DNA of 64,000 nt, taken from the NCBI GenBank assembly GCA_963920665.1, contig OY987273.1, positions 14,758,501 through 14,822,500 of the forward strand, written 5' to 3'. Position numbers and translations under genes: made by a program. Numbering within the stretch: the first letter of the stretch is position 1; each line of letters opens with the position of its first letter. The notes beneath the pieces were generated by a model, which was given only the letters and a program-made list of their open reading frames with translations, did no database searches and was not told the origin of the DNA. Below, piece by piece: positions 49,262-60,845 of the stretch. This DNA comes from Straminergon stramineum. Its lineage: Eukaryota; Streptophyta; Bryopsida; Hypnales; Calliergonaceae.

Positions 49262-51751
49262 TTATGTAATGTTGATAACCTCCTTTGCCTTCTGGGTATC
49301 ATTTGACTCCGCACACTCAGAATTTGATGACTCTCCAACCACAAGCTTGTGTTTGGCACGTGTGCGTGAAGATGGTCCATTCGCATTGAGAATTTCTTCC
49401 AAGACATTGGAATCTTTCAAAGCTTCAAGAGTCCTCATAGTTTGTGGGGAGTGTTGTTCCAACAGATAGTCTAGTGCTTGGCTTTGGTAATAGGGCCCAT
49501 ACATTGAGTCAAGAACCGCCATATTGGTAAGGTCTTCGAGTGAGGTATTTTCATCATGGTTGGCCACCCTCTTTCCTAGATTATTCCAACGATGATTTTC
49601 CGGATGAGGGCCCCACTTGAAAGTTTGGGACTTTTTGTCAAAGTACCCACCAAGACATTGGAAAAAAAATGCTCTATTTCCCTCATTGCGAGGGCCTTGC
49701 CCCGCAAGCTTTGGTGCAATTCGGAGAATCTCAGTTGGGTCCGTATGCCAATTCAATTGTGAGTTGGCAGGACCCTTGTCTTGATCATGATGGCCTTCAC
49801 GCCAACTCCAAACCAAGTCTTTTCCCCAAAGTCTTGACTCCGGCATTGTGTCAAGGTTGTGTTCCCAAGATGGTGGCATGTAGGTCATGAGATTGAACAT
49901 GGCATACAGGCGATCGTGGAACAGTGCAGCACAAATGACACAACGTCGCTTGATTAGACATTGTGTGATGAGACATTGAGGATGGTACATGTGTGCACAA
50001 GACCTAAGTGCCCATCTGCCTTCGGGGCCAAAGAATTCTGTGCAAATGACACATTTGGTATGATTGAGAACAAAAGGTGTAGGATTTGGCCACAATAGTT
50101 TTTGGTCCTTCTCATTGGTGTGGCAAGACTTTTGATTTTTGTAGTCCCAACCAAGCTGCGTCCAATCGATCAAGTCCTTGTCATCGGAGACGCCCAACGG
50201 CAAGTTCTTGGGAAACATGTCGTCCATCAATGCCCACGATGTAAGTCCATTCTCGCGCTTAGGGGCTTGAGCAATGAAGTTCCTCGAAACTTTCTCCAAT
50301 TCTTTGGCAACTTGCATGGATCTATCTACGGAAAGTATGCAAGCAACCTTCCAGTGATAGTATGTAGCTCCCAATTCAGCCAAGCGAGCTCGAAGCATTT
50401 TGTTTTCATCTTGCAACCCTAATTTCTTTGTCGACAATGTAGGGTGTGACCCTATGGGAAAAGAAAGGGAGTCTTGAGTGCCCTCAACATCATTTATGTC
50501 ATGAGCATCATTTTCTTTAATGGTAGGAAGAGCTGCATTAGGAACAACAAAAGAACGCCTTGCTCGCTTGTGAAGAGGGGAATTTGAAATGAGACCGCTG
50601 GTGAGATCCCCTACAAGCTTGTCCAACTAATTTGGATCTTGGTCAACCAAACTATCATCCATGTCTGATAAAGACAACGTGGCTTGCACCTTGTCTTCCA
50701 ATTGTTGTAAATCTTTAGATTGTTGAGCAACGAGGGCATTTTTGATTTCCAAATCACATTGCAATTTCTTCACATCCGACTGCAGTGAAGCAATGATTTT
50801 GTCTTTGCTCTCCAAGAGGTCAAGAGCCTTAGACAAAGTCATATTCGTTTCTCCATCAGAATTGGCAATGGCAATAGGGTCACTCGCTTCCATGGGCGTG
50901 TCCTCATCCGGGCCAAAGTCAAAGACATTGCTTGCATTTTGTGGCGACACGGGTTCCAGTGTTGGAATGGTTGTGGACGCTGATGTAGGTCCAATGTAAT
51001 TGGTCGAGCGTCGAACCTTTGCCGGATATCTTCTTTTCCGTCCTTGTGAAGATGAAGATCCTTCGCCGCTTGGATGATGAATTACCACGGTGGTAATTGC
51101 TTGGTTCTTTGCTCGAGCAACCCTAGGAGCCCTTGTGCCGTCGGAGTCATTGTCTTCTTCAAACTCATCAGTGTGAGGTGTCACAGTATCTTTGTTGTGA
51201 GGATCACTTCGAATTGGTCCCAGTCCACCCTCAAGAAATTTGAGAACGCCCCTTGGTATTAATCCAACCTCTGGACGTTGTATGTAAAGACTTTCCTTGA
51301 TCGTAGTCCAATCCACTTCTTTCTTCAATACCACCTCAGCATATGCTCCTCGGGCAATTTGAAGAGTGACTTCATTCCTCTCCACAAAAGCAATTCGATA
51401 AAGGACTTGCCATAGTTCCATGCACCTCTGAACGAAATCCGCATTCTCACAATACTTCAAATTTGCCTTGTTGGTGTGCCAATGGTAATGATGGCACCAT
51501 AATGGAAATAGCTTGCCAATGTGACACCATTCGATGTATTCTTCACAGATGGGAATTGTCCACGGCTCGGCCTCCTCATTCCAGCCTCTAAAAGCAAGAT
51601 GACCAGGACTTTTCAGTACATGCCATCTTTTCTTGTGAATGGTGCCCCTACGCTTCCGTCCCTTGTCTATCATAGCTTTTCTTAGTGCAGCAGTCGGGCA
51701 TACTATTTCCGAAACATGAAGCGCCACGTGAACATTGCCTTCGCTTGCCAT
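49262..51751 (-). pseudogene. Gene E: WCHI-domain / RING-H2 protein, single internal TAG
   Basis: One frame of 830 codons from ATG at 51751 to TAG at 49264-49262, broken only by TAG at 50629-50627 (codon 375). Residues ~57-153 form the domain shared with B and D (EPWTIPICEEYIEWCHIGKL, FPLWCHHYH, NKANLKYC, RNEV, YAEVVLKKEVDWTTIKE). A Ser-rich basic linker and a coiled coil (ESKDKIIASLQSDVKKLQCD) precede the TAG. Past it come another helical part, then a RING-H2-like finger at ~564-609: CVIC, SCAHMYHPQC, RRCVIC. RING fingers of this kind act as E3 ubiquitin ligases. The C-terminal ~200 residues (WREGHHDQDKG, YYQSQALDYLLEQHSPQ) are unknown. The TAG fits CAG to TAG. It could instead be two separate genes, but the second has no ATG at its start. 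Array E lies upstream. Confidence 0.75.
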
Positions 51752-51903
51752 GGGATATGTCGGTGTCCAAACCACAAATGACCACAAGTATGGACAAATC
51801 CAGAAAATAGTAAATATTCTCAACCTGAGGTTAAATGCATGCAGCCAATGAAGGACGCAAGACCTAAAGCCTCAATTGGAGAACGAAGGTGCTAAACTCG
51901 CAC

Positions 51904-52375
51904 GGGCGACTGAATATATAGCAAGGCGACTACGGTTGGCAGGGGCGCATGTGCATGTGCGGGGGTCCCAGAAGGGCGACCACGGGTGCGAGGAGTGCGA
52001 CCTCGGGTCCTAAGAGGCGAACTCAATTGGACGATGCAGGCGACCTCGTCTCACTTGCGACCGCGGGTAGGCGACTTCGGAACCAAGTTAGGCGATCGCA
52101 GCTTACTGCAGTAGGCGACCGCGGCTCCTCATGGTGCGACCACAGGTAGGAATATGGCGACCTCGGGTACCAGAAGGGCGACCACGCGTCTCAGGAGGGC
52201 GACCGCGTCTTGGCGACCACGCCTCTCCAGCGACGGCCTCCTAGCGACCTCGGATTCAAGTTGGGCGACCTTGGGTGTCGTGGGCGACTGCGGGTACACA
52301 TGTGGTCGCCTACTCGAGATCGCCTACCTGCATTCGCTAGAGAGGCAATTGCCTAGACGCAGTCGCCTCCAACTT
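51904..52375 (-). repeat. Array E: motif cluster upstream of gene E
   Basis: About seventeen GCGAC cores on the plus strand, mostly GGCGACC-N-CG-NNT (for example GCGACCTCGGGT, GCGACCGCGTCT, GCGACCACGCCT), reading CGCGGTCGCC in gene E's direction. The distal end (52302-52375) carries GTCGCC cores in the opposite orientation. The cluster starts about 150 bp from the ATG of gene E. Confidence 0.75.
51915..51920 (-). promoter_or_regulatory. TATA-like box of gene E
   Basis: The minus strand reads GCTATATATTC between the first two motif cores of array E, about 165 bp before the ATG at 51751. Confidence 0.45.
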
Positions 52376-53290
52376 TGATATCCGCATGTGCCCTAAAATG
52401 TGCCACGCGGATGCCATATGGCATCCACCTGGCGTGGGTAAAACAGGGGTAAATTGGAAAATAGTCAAAGGTAATTTTGACTCTATTGGACGTCGCGGGG
52501 GCTCTACTAGATGTCACTAGACGTCGAGTTGTCGCGTTGTCGCGATGTCGCGACAGAAAACCCTGCCAAGAAGTAGTAAAGCCAAATCAATTGAAACTAA
52601 TTAAGGTTGCAATCGAATCAATAGAAGCTATGTAAGTCGGAAGACTGAATTGATTGGAAGATTGTATTTGTGGTTGGTGGAAAGGAAAATCAAAAAGAGC
52701 AAAGCTAGGACGAAAGATTGCAATAGAATTGATAAGTGCCCTAGCATAATTGTAATAAAATTAAATCTAAACTATAGATTGGGTAGAAAGGTTAAAACTA
52801 TCCTAATTTCTTCTATTGTGCATAACCAAAGTGGAATTAAATCCACTTCTTTAGGAAATTACCATGGCACCAAACCTCCCTAAGAACGAACTCTAAATTA
52901 TAGGAATTTCTTGATAGTTAAGTCTATAGTACATTCCAATCTACAAGACTCCCATTCCATCTGGATGTATAGTTTCTTGTTCTCTTGTTTCATCTCTATG
53001 AACTCCTTGGATTTCATGTAGGCTAATGCTACAACCTTGATTAGCACCTAAGAAGAAAAAATCCACTTTTGAAAACTTCACTATACTTCTACAATTGTGC
53101 ACTCAAGGGAGTGTTATCACATGTTATCACCTTCACCATTTCCTAGGTGCATGGCTCTAATGTCACCACCTGTAAATTGCAGTATTTCATCATTTCCATG
53201 CGAGTGCTAAAGATACCTACCTTGCCCATATGTGGAGGTAGGAATATTGCCAATTATAACAATTTGAGTGGGAGGGATTTTATCATCTAA
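52376..53290. other. Spacer 3' of array E
   Basis: No gene seen. A small run of GTCGCG repeats occurs near 52530-52550. Confidence 0.5.
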
Positions 53291-55710
53291 GGATCGTGTG
53301 GTAGAGTGAGACACATCGGAGCAATCATTTTGTTGTGTATCTCCCTATGTGTCATCGTCAACTTCAGTCCCTTTGACCATCTCAGCATCCTAAAGAGTAG
53401 TGCACTTGGATACCATGATTCTATCCGATTCAACTTGCATGAGTCTACTTCCAGAGGTAGTATTTTGAGATGTCCTCCATCTCTTCTAGACTTGCTTGCC
53501 ACTTTGATGCTCCGAGAAACCTAGGTGTGCTTCAATGGATAGATTTGCAATATTGCACACATTGATATTTTCAAAATCATTATCACCATCACCACCTTTA
53601 AGACTTTGAATCAGCGTCGATAACTGCTCATCCTGCCAATGGTGCACTTTTGCTATTTTTGTGGCAATGGAATAAAAGGCTTGAAGTTGAGTTTCCTCAT
53701 TAAAAAACAAATAATGTGTATTAGGAAGCCAAAACCAAATTGTAAATTGTTGCTTAAGAGAAAAAATAATCATGAACACAAACAAATAAACCTTAAGAAG
53801 AGATTACAATTGGCACATATCAAAGCCCAATTTGTTGTTGGGCACATTGCAAACGCTGCTTTTCTAAATGCAGATCTCTAGATGTTTCTTCCATTTGCAA
53901 TTCCAGCATGGCAATCCTATTTTGGGCGCCCTCTCTTGCCATCTATTGGCAAAAACAAAATCAGCACAGTTCCATGGAATGCTTAATCAGAGCTTCAAAT
54001 GAGTAATTAGGATTAAGCTTTCAAGGTCTATACACAAAGTACTGGCAAAATAATATACCTTCTCGTCCTCCAACAATCTACATGTCTGTCAGAGTTTGAG
54101 TTCAAAATCATTTGCTCTCTAAAGTAGGGATTCCCATTCCAAATCCTGAAAGCAAGAATGAATAATAACACAACAAGTAAATCTCTTGAGAATCAAGAAG
54201 AGTATTTTCACTACAAAATGATAGTTAAATAACATCATCTATCACAAGCAACCTAAGGCCAACCCCATTACTAATGCAAAGCCTGTGAACACCCTAAGAA
54301 AACATACCTGTTTCTTTTGTACAGCTTCACAATACTCCTTATCTATTTCCTATACAAGAACATTTCATGCAGCTTAAGAACACCGGGATGACTAAAACAA
54401 AGAACACTCATTTGAAGTGTGAAATTGGTGACAAACTAAAAAGTTAATGATGGGTGGTACTTGAAGTGCCGAGATGATATCGTTTTGATGTTCTTGTTGA
54501 CAAATGAAGGCTTCTTTGTGGCACCTCAAATCTTCAATTGCTTTTGTATGAATCCACTCCAAACTTGCCTTTAGATTGACTTCTACTTCAGCCCTTTCCT
54601 TCTTTACTTTTAAGTGCTCTTTTTCTAAAAACTTTTCAAGGTCTTTAATTCTTGATTTCAAATTAGAAACCCATGGACCACAATGGTATTAGATATAAAT
54701 ATTAAATAAAAAGTTAAGATTTGTTTATATTACTTATGAGATAAAAACAAACAGTTATAAAGCATGAGTAGGTCCATATCCATGAATTACATCTTCAACA
54801 TTTTCATGAAATTTGCCTTCAGAAGCAAGCCGTTGTTAAAAAAGCTCAATAGTGCTCCCTTGTTGTAAGTGTAATGCACTTACTTCTAGCTCTTCATGTT
54901 GTGGACTGAGTTTCCCTGCTAGTGCTACTAGTATAGCTTTTAATTCCTAAACTCAATCAATTAAAAGTAAAGGTAAATAAGTATGGATCAAACTTTTAAG
55001 AGAAATATATGTACATAAACAACAGGAAGCTCTATGCACTATGCTACAAAAAGTATGGAGCGCACTTCATTTGAACTTTGCAGTTGGCAAAAATCATTAA
55101 GCATGCTAGGACCAAAACCACCACCATTGCCCTTGATACACTTCATATTTCCGCCATTTGTGTCTCCTACATCATCTACGACACTCCATGTAGATCAACA
55201 ACCAGCACACAAAGAAAACATATGAAAGTAACTCACACATTGCAAATGTAAAGTAAGACATGCAATTTGCCACAAGAAATCATTGATTACCAAGAGGAGA
55301 ATCTTGTTGCCTGTTAGGTTGTAGCGCGATAAGCGCAGGAAGTGTTGGCTGTAACATGTGATGAGATACCTCTCGATACACAAAGGAGAATGCGGTTACC
55401 AATGTAACACAAGGACACACTACGAAAGTACAAGCAATGACTTCTCGGAGCAACCTCTTTGAAAAGGATTTTAAAATATGCTTGACTTGCCATATGCTGT
55501 TCTTACGAGGTATTGAAATAGTGGACTGAAATGACAAAGCCTACTACTTGACTAAGGTGTGGGATGAAGAGTGCACATCCAAATTAGAAGTGAGCAAGCC
55601 TTATGCGGAGTTGAATGGACAAAAGCCAAAATCAAAAAGCCCCTGAGGCGGCAAATAGATGTTTCTTGCAACCAATGAGCACGCCTGCATCAACTCTTTC
55701 TTCCAAACCT
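53291..55710 (-). pseudogene. Multi-exon coiled-coil gene, decayed, family unknown
   Basis: The minus strand shows a series of exon-like pieces with AG before and GT after. They include 55693-55590 (WKKELMQACSLVARNIYLPP), about 55400-55315 (HHMLQPTLPALIALQPNRQQ), 54947-54790 (KLSPQHEELEVSALHLQQGS), 54663-54465 (RIKDLEKFLEKEHLKVKKER), a 42-nt exon at about 54354-54313 (EIDKEYCEAVQKKQ), 54151-54064 (DLEWESLL-stop-RANDFELKL-stop-QTCRLLEDEK), 53944-53800 (GAQNRIAMLELQMEETSRDL) and a last exon from about 53700 (ETQLQAFYSIATKIAKVHHW). The product is mostly coiled coil. Stops (TAG, TGA and one TAA in 54947-54790) show it is broken. I could not name the family; a cytoskeletal or augmin-like role was considered but has no firm support. 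Boundaries are approximate. Confidence 0.5.
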
Positions 55711-55711
55711 G

Positions 55712-56120
55712 CGTGAGGTAAGCACATAATATAAGTCCACTATTGTGTAAGAGAATGGAATAGAGCCCAAACATAGAAGCCTTCTATTGTCAAGGATCTA
55801 CAATGTCATACAATGTAGAATCAAGCAGCGACATTTTTCATAATTAATAAGCCACGGCAAAAAATAAGAACAAATGTATAAATACAATCAACATACCTCG
55901 CAGTAAGAGATCCTCTATGTTCTTCGCTTTATTAGGCTTAACCAAAGCAATTCAAGCCACTGCCAGCCAAAAAATAACTCATCGGCTTCAGAAATGCTAT
56001 TTTCAAAGAAGATTCTAGTAGCTGTTCTAAATAAGTAAAAATTGATAGACTAGTTGCAATAAGGGTATTTGAGCTTCCAAGAGTGTTGAAGATTACATTG
56101 TTCTTGTGCCTCGGATGACA
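55712..56120. other. Spacer
   Basis: No clear gene; part may be an intron or 5' end of the coiled-coil gene. Confidence 0.4.
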
Positions 56121-56129
56121 AGGTTGACA

Positions 56130-56660
56130 AATCAGAACGTCCGCCTGAAATTCACGTCCATAATCGGGACGTTTGGACGCACGGACTCCATCGGACACAG
56201 CGGCCCTGAGGGCTTCCGCAAGCGGATGGCATGGGTGGGGCAGATGGTGGAGGGCGGATGCTGGAGGACGAACACTAAATGGTGAACGATAAAGGGCAAA
56301 CACTAAAGGGCAGACGTTGGAGGACAATGCAGTGGAGGGCAACGGATAGGGAGGACAATGTAGATGGGGAAGACAAGGTGGATGGGGAGGATAAGGCAGG
56401 CAGGGCAGACTGGATGGTCGGAGTGGTTGGGGCGAAGAGGGCGGACGGAATTGTCAGTTGAGGCGGACGGGCAACTACAAACAAGCAAGGGGTCCGGGCG
56501 GACAGGGCAGACGCAAATGTTGGTTGGGGCAGACGGTCCAAGCAGATGGCGAAAATGTCTACTAGTCCGCTTGTCATCGGACACTACGGACCTCGCATCC
56601 GCATCTGCGTCCGGACATCCGGATGTCTTGTCAACCCTAGCAGATGACAATACCCTAGCG
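56130..56660. repeat. Degenerate GC-rich array (GGCGGACGG / GGGCAGACG units)
   Basis: Short units such as GGGCGGACGG, GGGCAGACG and GGAGGACAATG recur irregularly; the flanks hold inverted TCCGGACATCCGGATG pieces. The open frames on both strands here are by-products. It lies in or next to the PDCD5-like locus and may have replaced its missing 3' exons. Confidence 0.55.
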
Positions 56661-56868
56661 AGCATCGACGTTTAGCATTTCACAACCTCCTTGTATATTC
56701 CACCAATTTGAAATAGCACACCAAGGATAAGTAATCCGGAAGGGAAAATATTGCAAACAAAAGGATAGCCAACTAAAATTCACTTAGCAACAAAATGTAA
56801 TAGAAGTTCAAAAGGAGGTAAAAACAAAACAAAAAACAAAATAAAATAAAAAACAAAAAAACATGTAC

Positions 56869-57180
56869 CACTATTGCGCCTCTTGCGCCTGTTGCTGTTC
56901 TAAGCTCTATGAAGCACAGTGCGTAAATCATTCCACACAACCCTAACATTAAAACTTGGAATTCACCCTATTTAGCAAAGATTTACAAAGTGATTGCAAA
57001 CTTCTTGCAATTGCCATCCAAAAACTTGGTCATGCTAACTTGCAAATTTAACATGAGATTCACATCTAATCTCCATACATCAGACATGCTCTAAAGATGT
57101 ACCCCCCACCACCTCCTCTCCCTTTGCGCCATGAGCTCCTGCATCCGTCGCTGCCTTATAGCGTCTAGCTCCGCATTAGC
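56869..57180 (-). pseudogene. PDCD5: PDCD5-like gene remnant, two exons
   Basis: Exon 57180-57103 on the minus strand (AG before, GT after) encodes ELDAIRQRRMQELMAQR, the signature N-terminus of PDCD5, a small conserved DNA/nuclear protein linked to cell-death control. Exon 56906-56869, in frame after splicing, encodes SLEQQQAQEAQ and then TAG, matching the next PDCD5 segment (EQQKAQEEAK in the family). The TAG and the lack of the remaining ~70 residues (the helical bundle) in the next 700 bp indicate a broken copy. The first exon with the start codon was not found; it should lie upstream, toward 57.9 kb. A GC-rich array occupies the place where the 3' exons would be expected. The family call rests on one clear motif and is fairly sure. 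Confidence 0.65.
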
Positions 57181-57189
57181 CTATCACCA

Positions 57190-57999
57190 TACCATACATA
57201 CCATTGCAATATTACGAAGAATGGTCCAATATTCCAGATTTGAAAATTTTGCATTGCATTTTTGCCACTTGTTCTTGAGAGGTATCATCTCAGATGTAAT
57301 TAAAAAAAATCAAAAAATATGAGATTGAAATTCAAATCAATACTGAGCTAGAAAGCAAGAAAGTTATCGAATGCAACTTTTCCCAACAAAGCACATATCG
57401 TCATCTAGCAGACAATACTCAACATCTAATTCACGCAATCCCTAATTTCTCAAATCAAAATCAATAGTTAAAACCCTAATTTACATATTGGTTCCAACTC
57501 CAACTCAAGGTACACTCACAAAAATTTCCATTCTTTTTAGTGAAAGAGAAGAAAGAAACAAGAGGATTGGTTCATGGTTTGTAGCAAAGTCTAGAGACAA
57601 ACACCGCAACGCACACTCCAAAGACATCTTAATAAATTTTCAAAAATGAAGAGGAAAAAAGTGAGAATAGTATCGTCGCTTCCGACGAGCTTCTACTGAG
57701 ATTCAAACGATTGGTTATTCAAACTAATGAGATTCTTGTCAATTGCAAACGGGAGACAATTCACATGTATCAAAGATTCAAGAGCACACTAAATCTGTAG
57801 CTAAATCGGAGAGGGAATGACGTTCGTTCCCTGATGGTAACATTTCTCAGCACGGCGCCAAGTTATGCCGTCTAGCAAGCGTAAGCGTCTCCTGATGAGG
57901 CCCAGGCCCATAAAAGTTAAAAGATTAGGTGTAAATTATTCATTACAACATTGCAACCATTCAATTGGGATTGGCATTTTTCAATTTAAGAGAGTCCAA
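57190..57999. other. Spacer upstream of the PDCD5-like exons
   Basis: No gene established. It may hold an intron and first exon of the PDCD5-like gene. Confidence 0.4.
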
Positions 58000-58560
58000 T
58001 ATTTAAGTGTAAGGATATTTTGAGTCCAAGGTCATTTTCATTCTAAGACATTTTTACTACAAGAGCATTTTCATTACAAGGGCATTTTTACAATGAGGCC
58101 ACTTTTACCACAAGAGCATTTGACTTCTTGGCATTTAGATAGCACAGGCATTTTTACCACAAGGACATTTTTACTATGAGGGCATTTTCAAAACAAGGTC
58201 AAATTTGTGCTAGAATCAACTACATTCCAAGGATATTCATACTACAAAGATATTCTTACTTCAAGGGCATTTTCACCACAAGGTCATTTCTACTAAACGC
58301 ATATTTTCATTGGGAGGGCACTTCCACCATCACGGCCTTTCACTACAAGAGCATCTTTAATACACTAGCATTTTCAACACAAGGAAGAAGGGCATTTTCA
58401 CTTTAAAGCCATATTTGCAACCATTTAATTTTTACTCCAATGTCAATTTTATAATGAGGGCATTTTACTCCAAGATCAAATTTATGATAAGAGTATATTC
58501 ACTACAAGGGCACTATCACCATAAGAGCAATTTTATAGATAAGATCAAAACACATTATAT
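58000..58560. repeat. Minisatellite, ~19-20 bp unit
   Basis: Twenty-odd degenerate copies of CATTTTCACTACAAGGG (variants with TTTTTACCACAAGAG and similar). ORFs inside it are artefacts. Confidence 0.75.
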
Positions 58561-60845
58561 GAAGGATGAAGTCCATCAATATCCATTTGAAAGATTGATT
58601 AAGGAATTTAGATTGGTTGAAGAAATAGACTAGCACATTGGATAAAGAGAAGCGTGTTGGAACTTGGAGTTATCTAACTCCAAGAGAAGATCAAGAGTTT
58701 GAAATTAGATTGGATTGGAAGTTGATAATTCTAAGAAAAAAGTTAAGATATGTTATAGTTGGATTGGAATTTGATAATCAAGAGTTGGAAATACAAGATG
58801 ATTAAGATAACTCTAAGTAGAAGATTAAGAGTTAGAGATGTTTGGGATTTAATAACTCCAAGAAAGAGATTAAGAGTTGGAAATGTTTAGGTTTTAATAA
58901 TTGGAGATAGAAGATTAAGAGTTTGAGAAAAGAGATGATATAAGAGGGAGCTTAGGGGCAAGACGATCATCTCTTGGTTTTGGAGATTGATCTCTCTCTA
59001 TGGTTGGGTGGTGTCGCGACCCAAGTGTCTCTTCACAACACTTTTGCAGCTTAATGGGCTCACCACTCTATTTTTCCAACTCCACTTGGGTCACCAACTC
59101 CCTAACACTACACATGCCAAGCACCCACAGCGTTAGTTCCCATTTCCAACTCATTTGCTCAAGTCTCAGTCACCAGGACTACTAGCACACACACCCATCA
59201 TGGCACCGGGGCATGTCACTTCGTAACATGGGGCGGAACTTCCATCTTATTGTGCAAGGACCCATGGTGGCACTACTCACCATGGCCCTAACCGCCTTTG
59301 AGTGTCACTTCACTCCTAGCTAGCCCATTTTGTATTTGCTACTTACCAACCATGGCTAACCGGGACACACAACTTGGGACACACCAAGAGTGGTCTAATA
59401 AAGAGAGGGATTCCACCCAACCGGTGCCACGGGACACATACAAGTGTCCCATGGTGCCTTGGAGTAGTGGTGAATCCATACCACCAACCTTGAGTCACCG
59501 GGACTCACCAAGGCTCTAAGAGGGAGGGAAAAGGGAGACCATCCCTCCTCATATTACTCTCTGTGGGATTCGGCAAACCCCCCTCCCCTTGTGGGTCAAA
59601 GGTAGTCCCCAAACCCACTATAGTTTTGGAAAACCACCCATTTCCAACCGAAATCACCAAGTTTCGTCCCCGTTTGGGGTCCCGAACTTCAAACTAGTGT
59701 AACTTCTCGGTCAAAGCTCCAAATCCTGCATGCTAGCACACTTTCGACATTTACACAACAAATAGATGCCAATGGACTGATCACTTGTTCCATTTAGACA
59801 AGATCTCGAAAAGTTATGGCCCTCCAAAGATTCAGGTTCACCGTGGAGGCGTCACGCCTTCACCACGGCCCTTTTTTTGGCCATAACTTCTTGCTCCTAA
59901 CTTAGAACCTCGTGATTCTTGTCAATCCAGCATCCTTGTGTTCTTAGCTTTCCAATGATATGTTACGTGCCATACTTTATGGAGGGTTTCCTTGTGCACC
60001 CCTCCCACCTTGTCCTCAAGTGTCTCGGCGTCACTAGGACACCTCCAACTTTGAACGGCCATAACTTTTGGCTCACACCTCCAAATGGCGCGTTTTTTGG
60101 ATGGTTGGAAGCATCTTCTCAAGAGCTTTCCAAGAATGTATGACACTTGCCTAGATTCATCCAACAAAGAGCATTATGACGCTTTATGTACTTAGGAGTC
60201 CTCATTCCTCCCTACCTAGACTCTTGCAAGGCTTGGGAAGTCACCCCCAAGGTCCCCTCTTGCTCACTAAGGCATAACAGGCACTCCAAGGAGATAGGGG
60301 CTTGACAAGTGGTTTGAGCTCTTGCATAAAATTTTTGTTATTAAGTATAAAATGTGGTATTTGAATATTATTATAGATTGAGTTATAAGCTATAAGAGAT
60401 TTGTAACACCCATATACATGCAAATGAGTCAATTTTCTAAAGAACAAAGCAGTAAAGCAAATGATTAAAAACTATTCAAAGGCAATTAAAAGCTTAGTAA
60501 ACTTCAAAAACTTACATTTGGATTTTGGGATAGAACTCTAGTAGTTCCTATAACTTATTGAATCATATGATACAAGTGAAGTATGATAGCTATAAATAAT
60601 CACCATTATATGTGTAATTCATTATTTCTTGAATTTATAATGAATTAAAGGTAAAATACATTACACTTATAGAAGTCATGGTAATACAATAACATGCCTT
60701 AAAGAAGTACAAGTATCTCGGCTAAATGAATGGTTTTCAACATCAAGCTTTTCACCATTGGAATCTTGGCCACCAACTTTCACATGATTCCAGCAATCGA
60801 CCTTTCTAGAACATTGACTTTGCAATTGTATAAATGTCTTTCTAC
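58561..60845. other. Intergenic stretch
   Basis: 58640-58960 is rich in GATTAAGAGTT/TTGGAAAT repeats. 58990-60250 is GC-richer with many CACC/CCATGG pieces. I could not define a gene or an element boundary. Confidence 0.45.

Noticed and set aside
50627..50629. Programmed TAG readthrough or altered genetic code
   Set aside because: The same stop types occur in many unrelated broken frames, some with frameshifts, so mutation is the simpler explanation.
26283..52375. Calling the whole 26-52 kb region one transposon
   Set aside because: No terminal inverted repeats or target duplication could be paired across it, and the genes point in different directions. I keep it as a hypothesis only.
54792..54947. 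Augmin (HAUS) subunit as identity of the coiled-coil gene
   Set aside because: Composition is similar, but I could not match any signature residue; coiled coils give false likeness.
59000..59519. Short plus-strand ORFs near 59 kb as genes
   Set aside because: They lack any motif, splice context or conserved start; composition reflects GC-richer repeat sequence.
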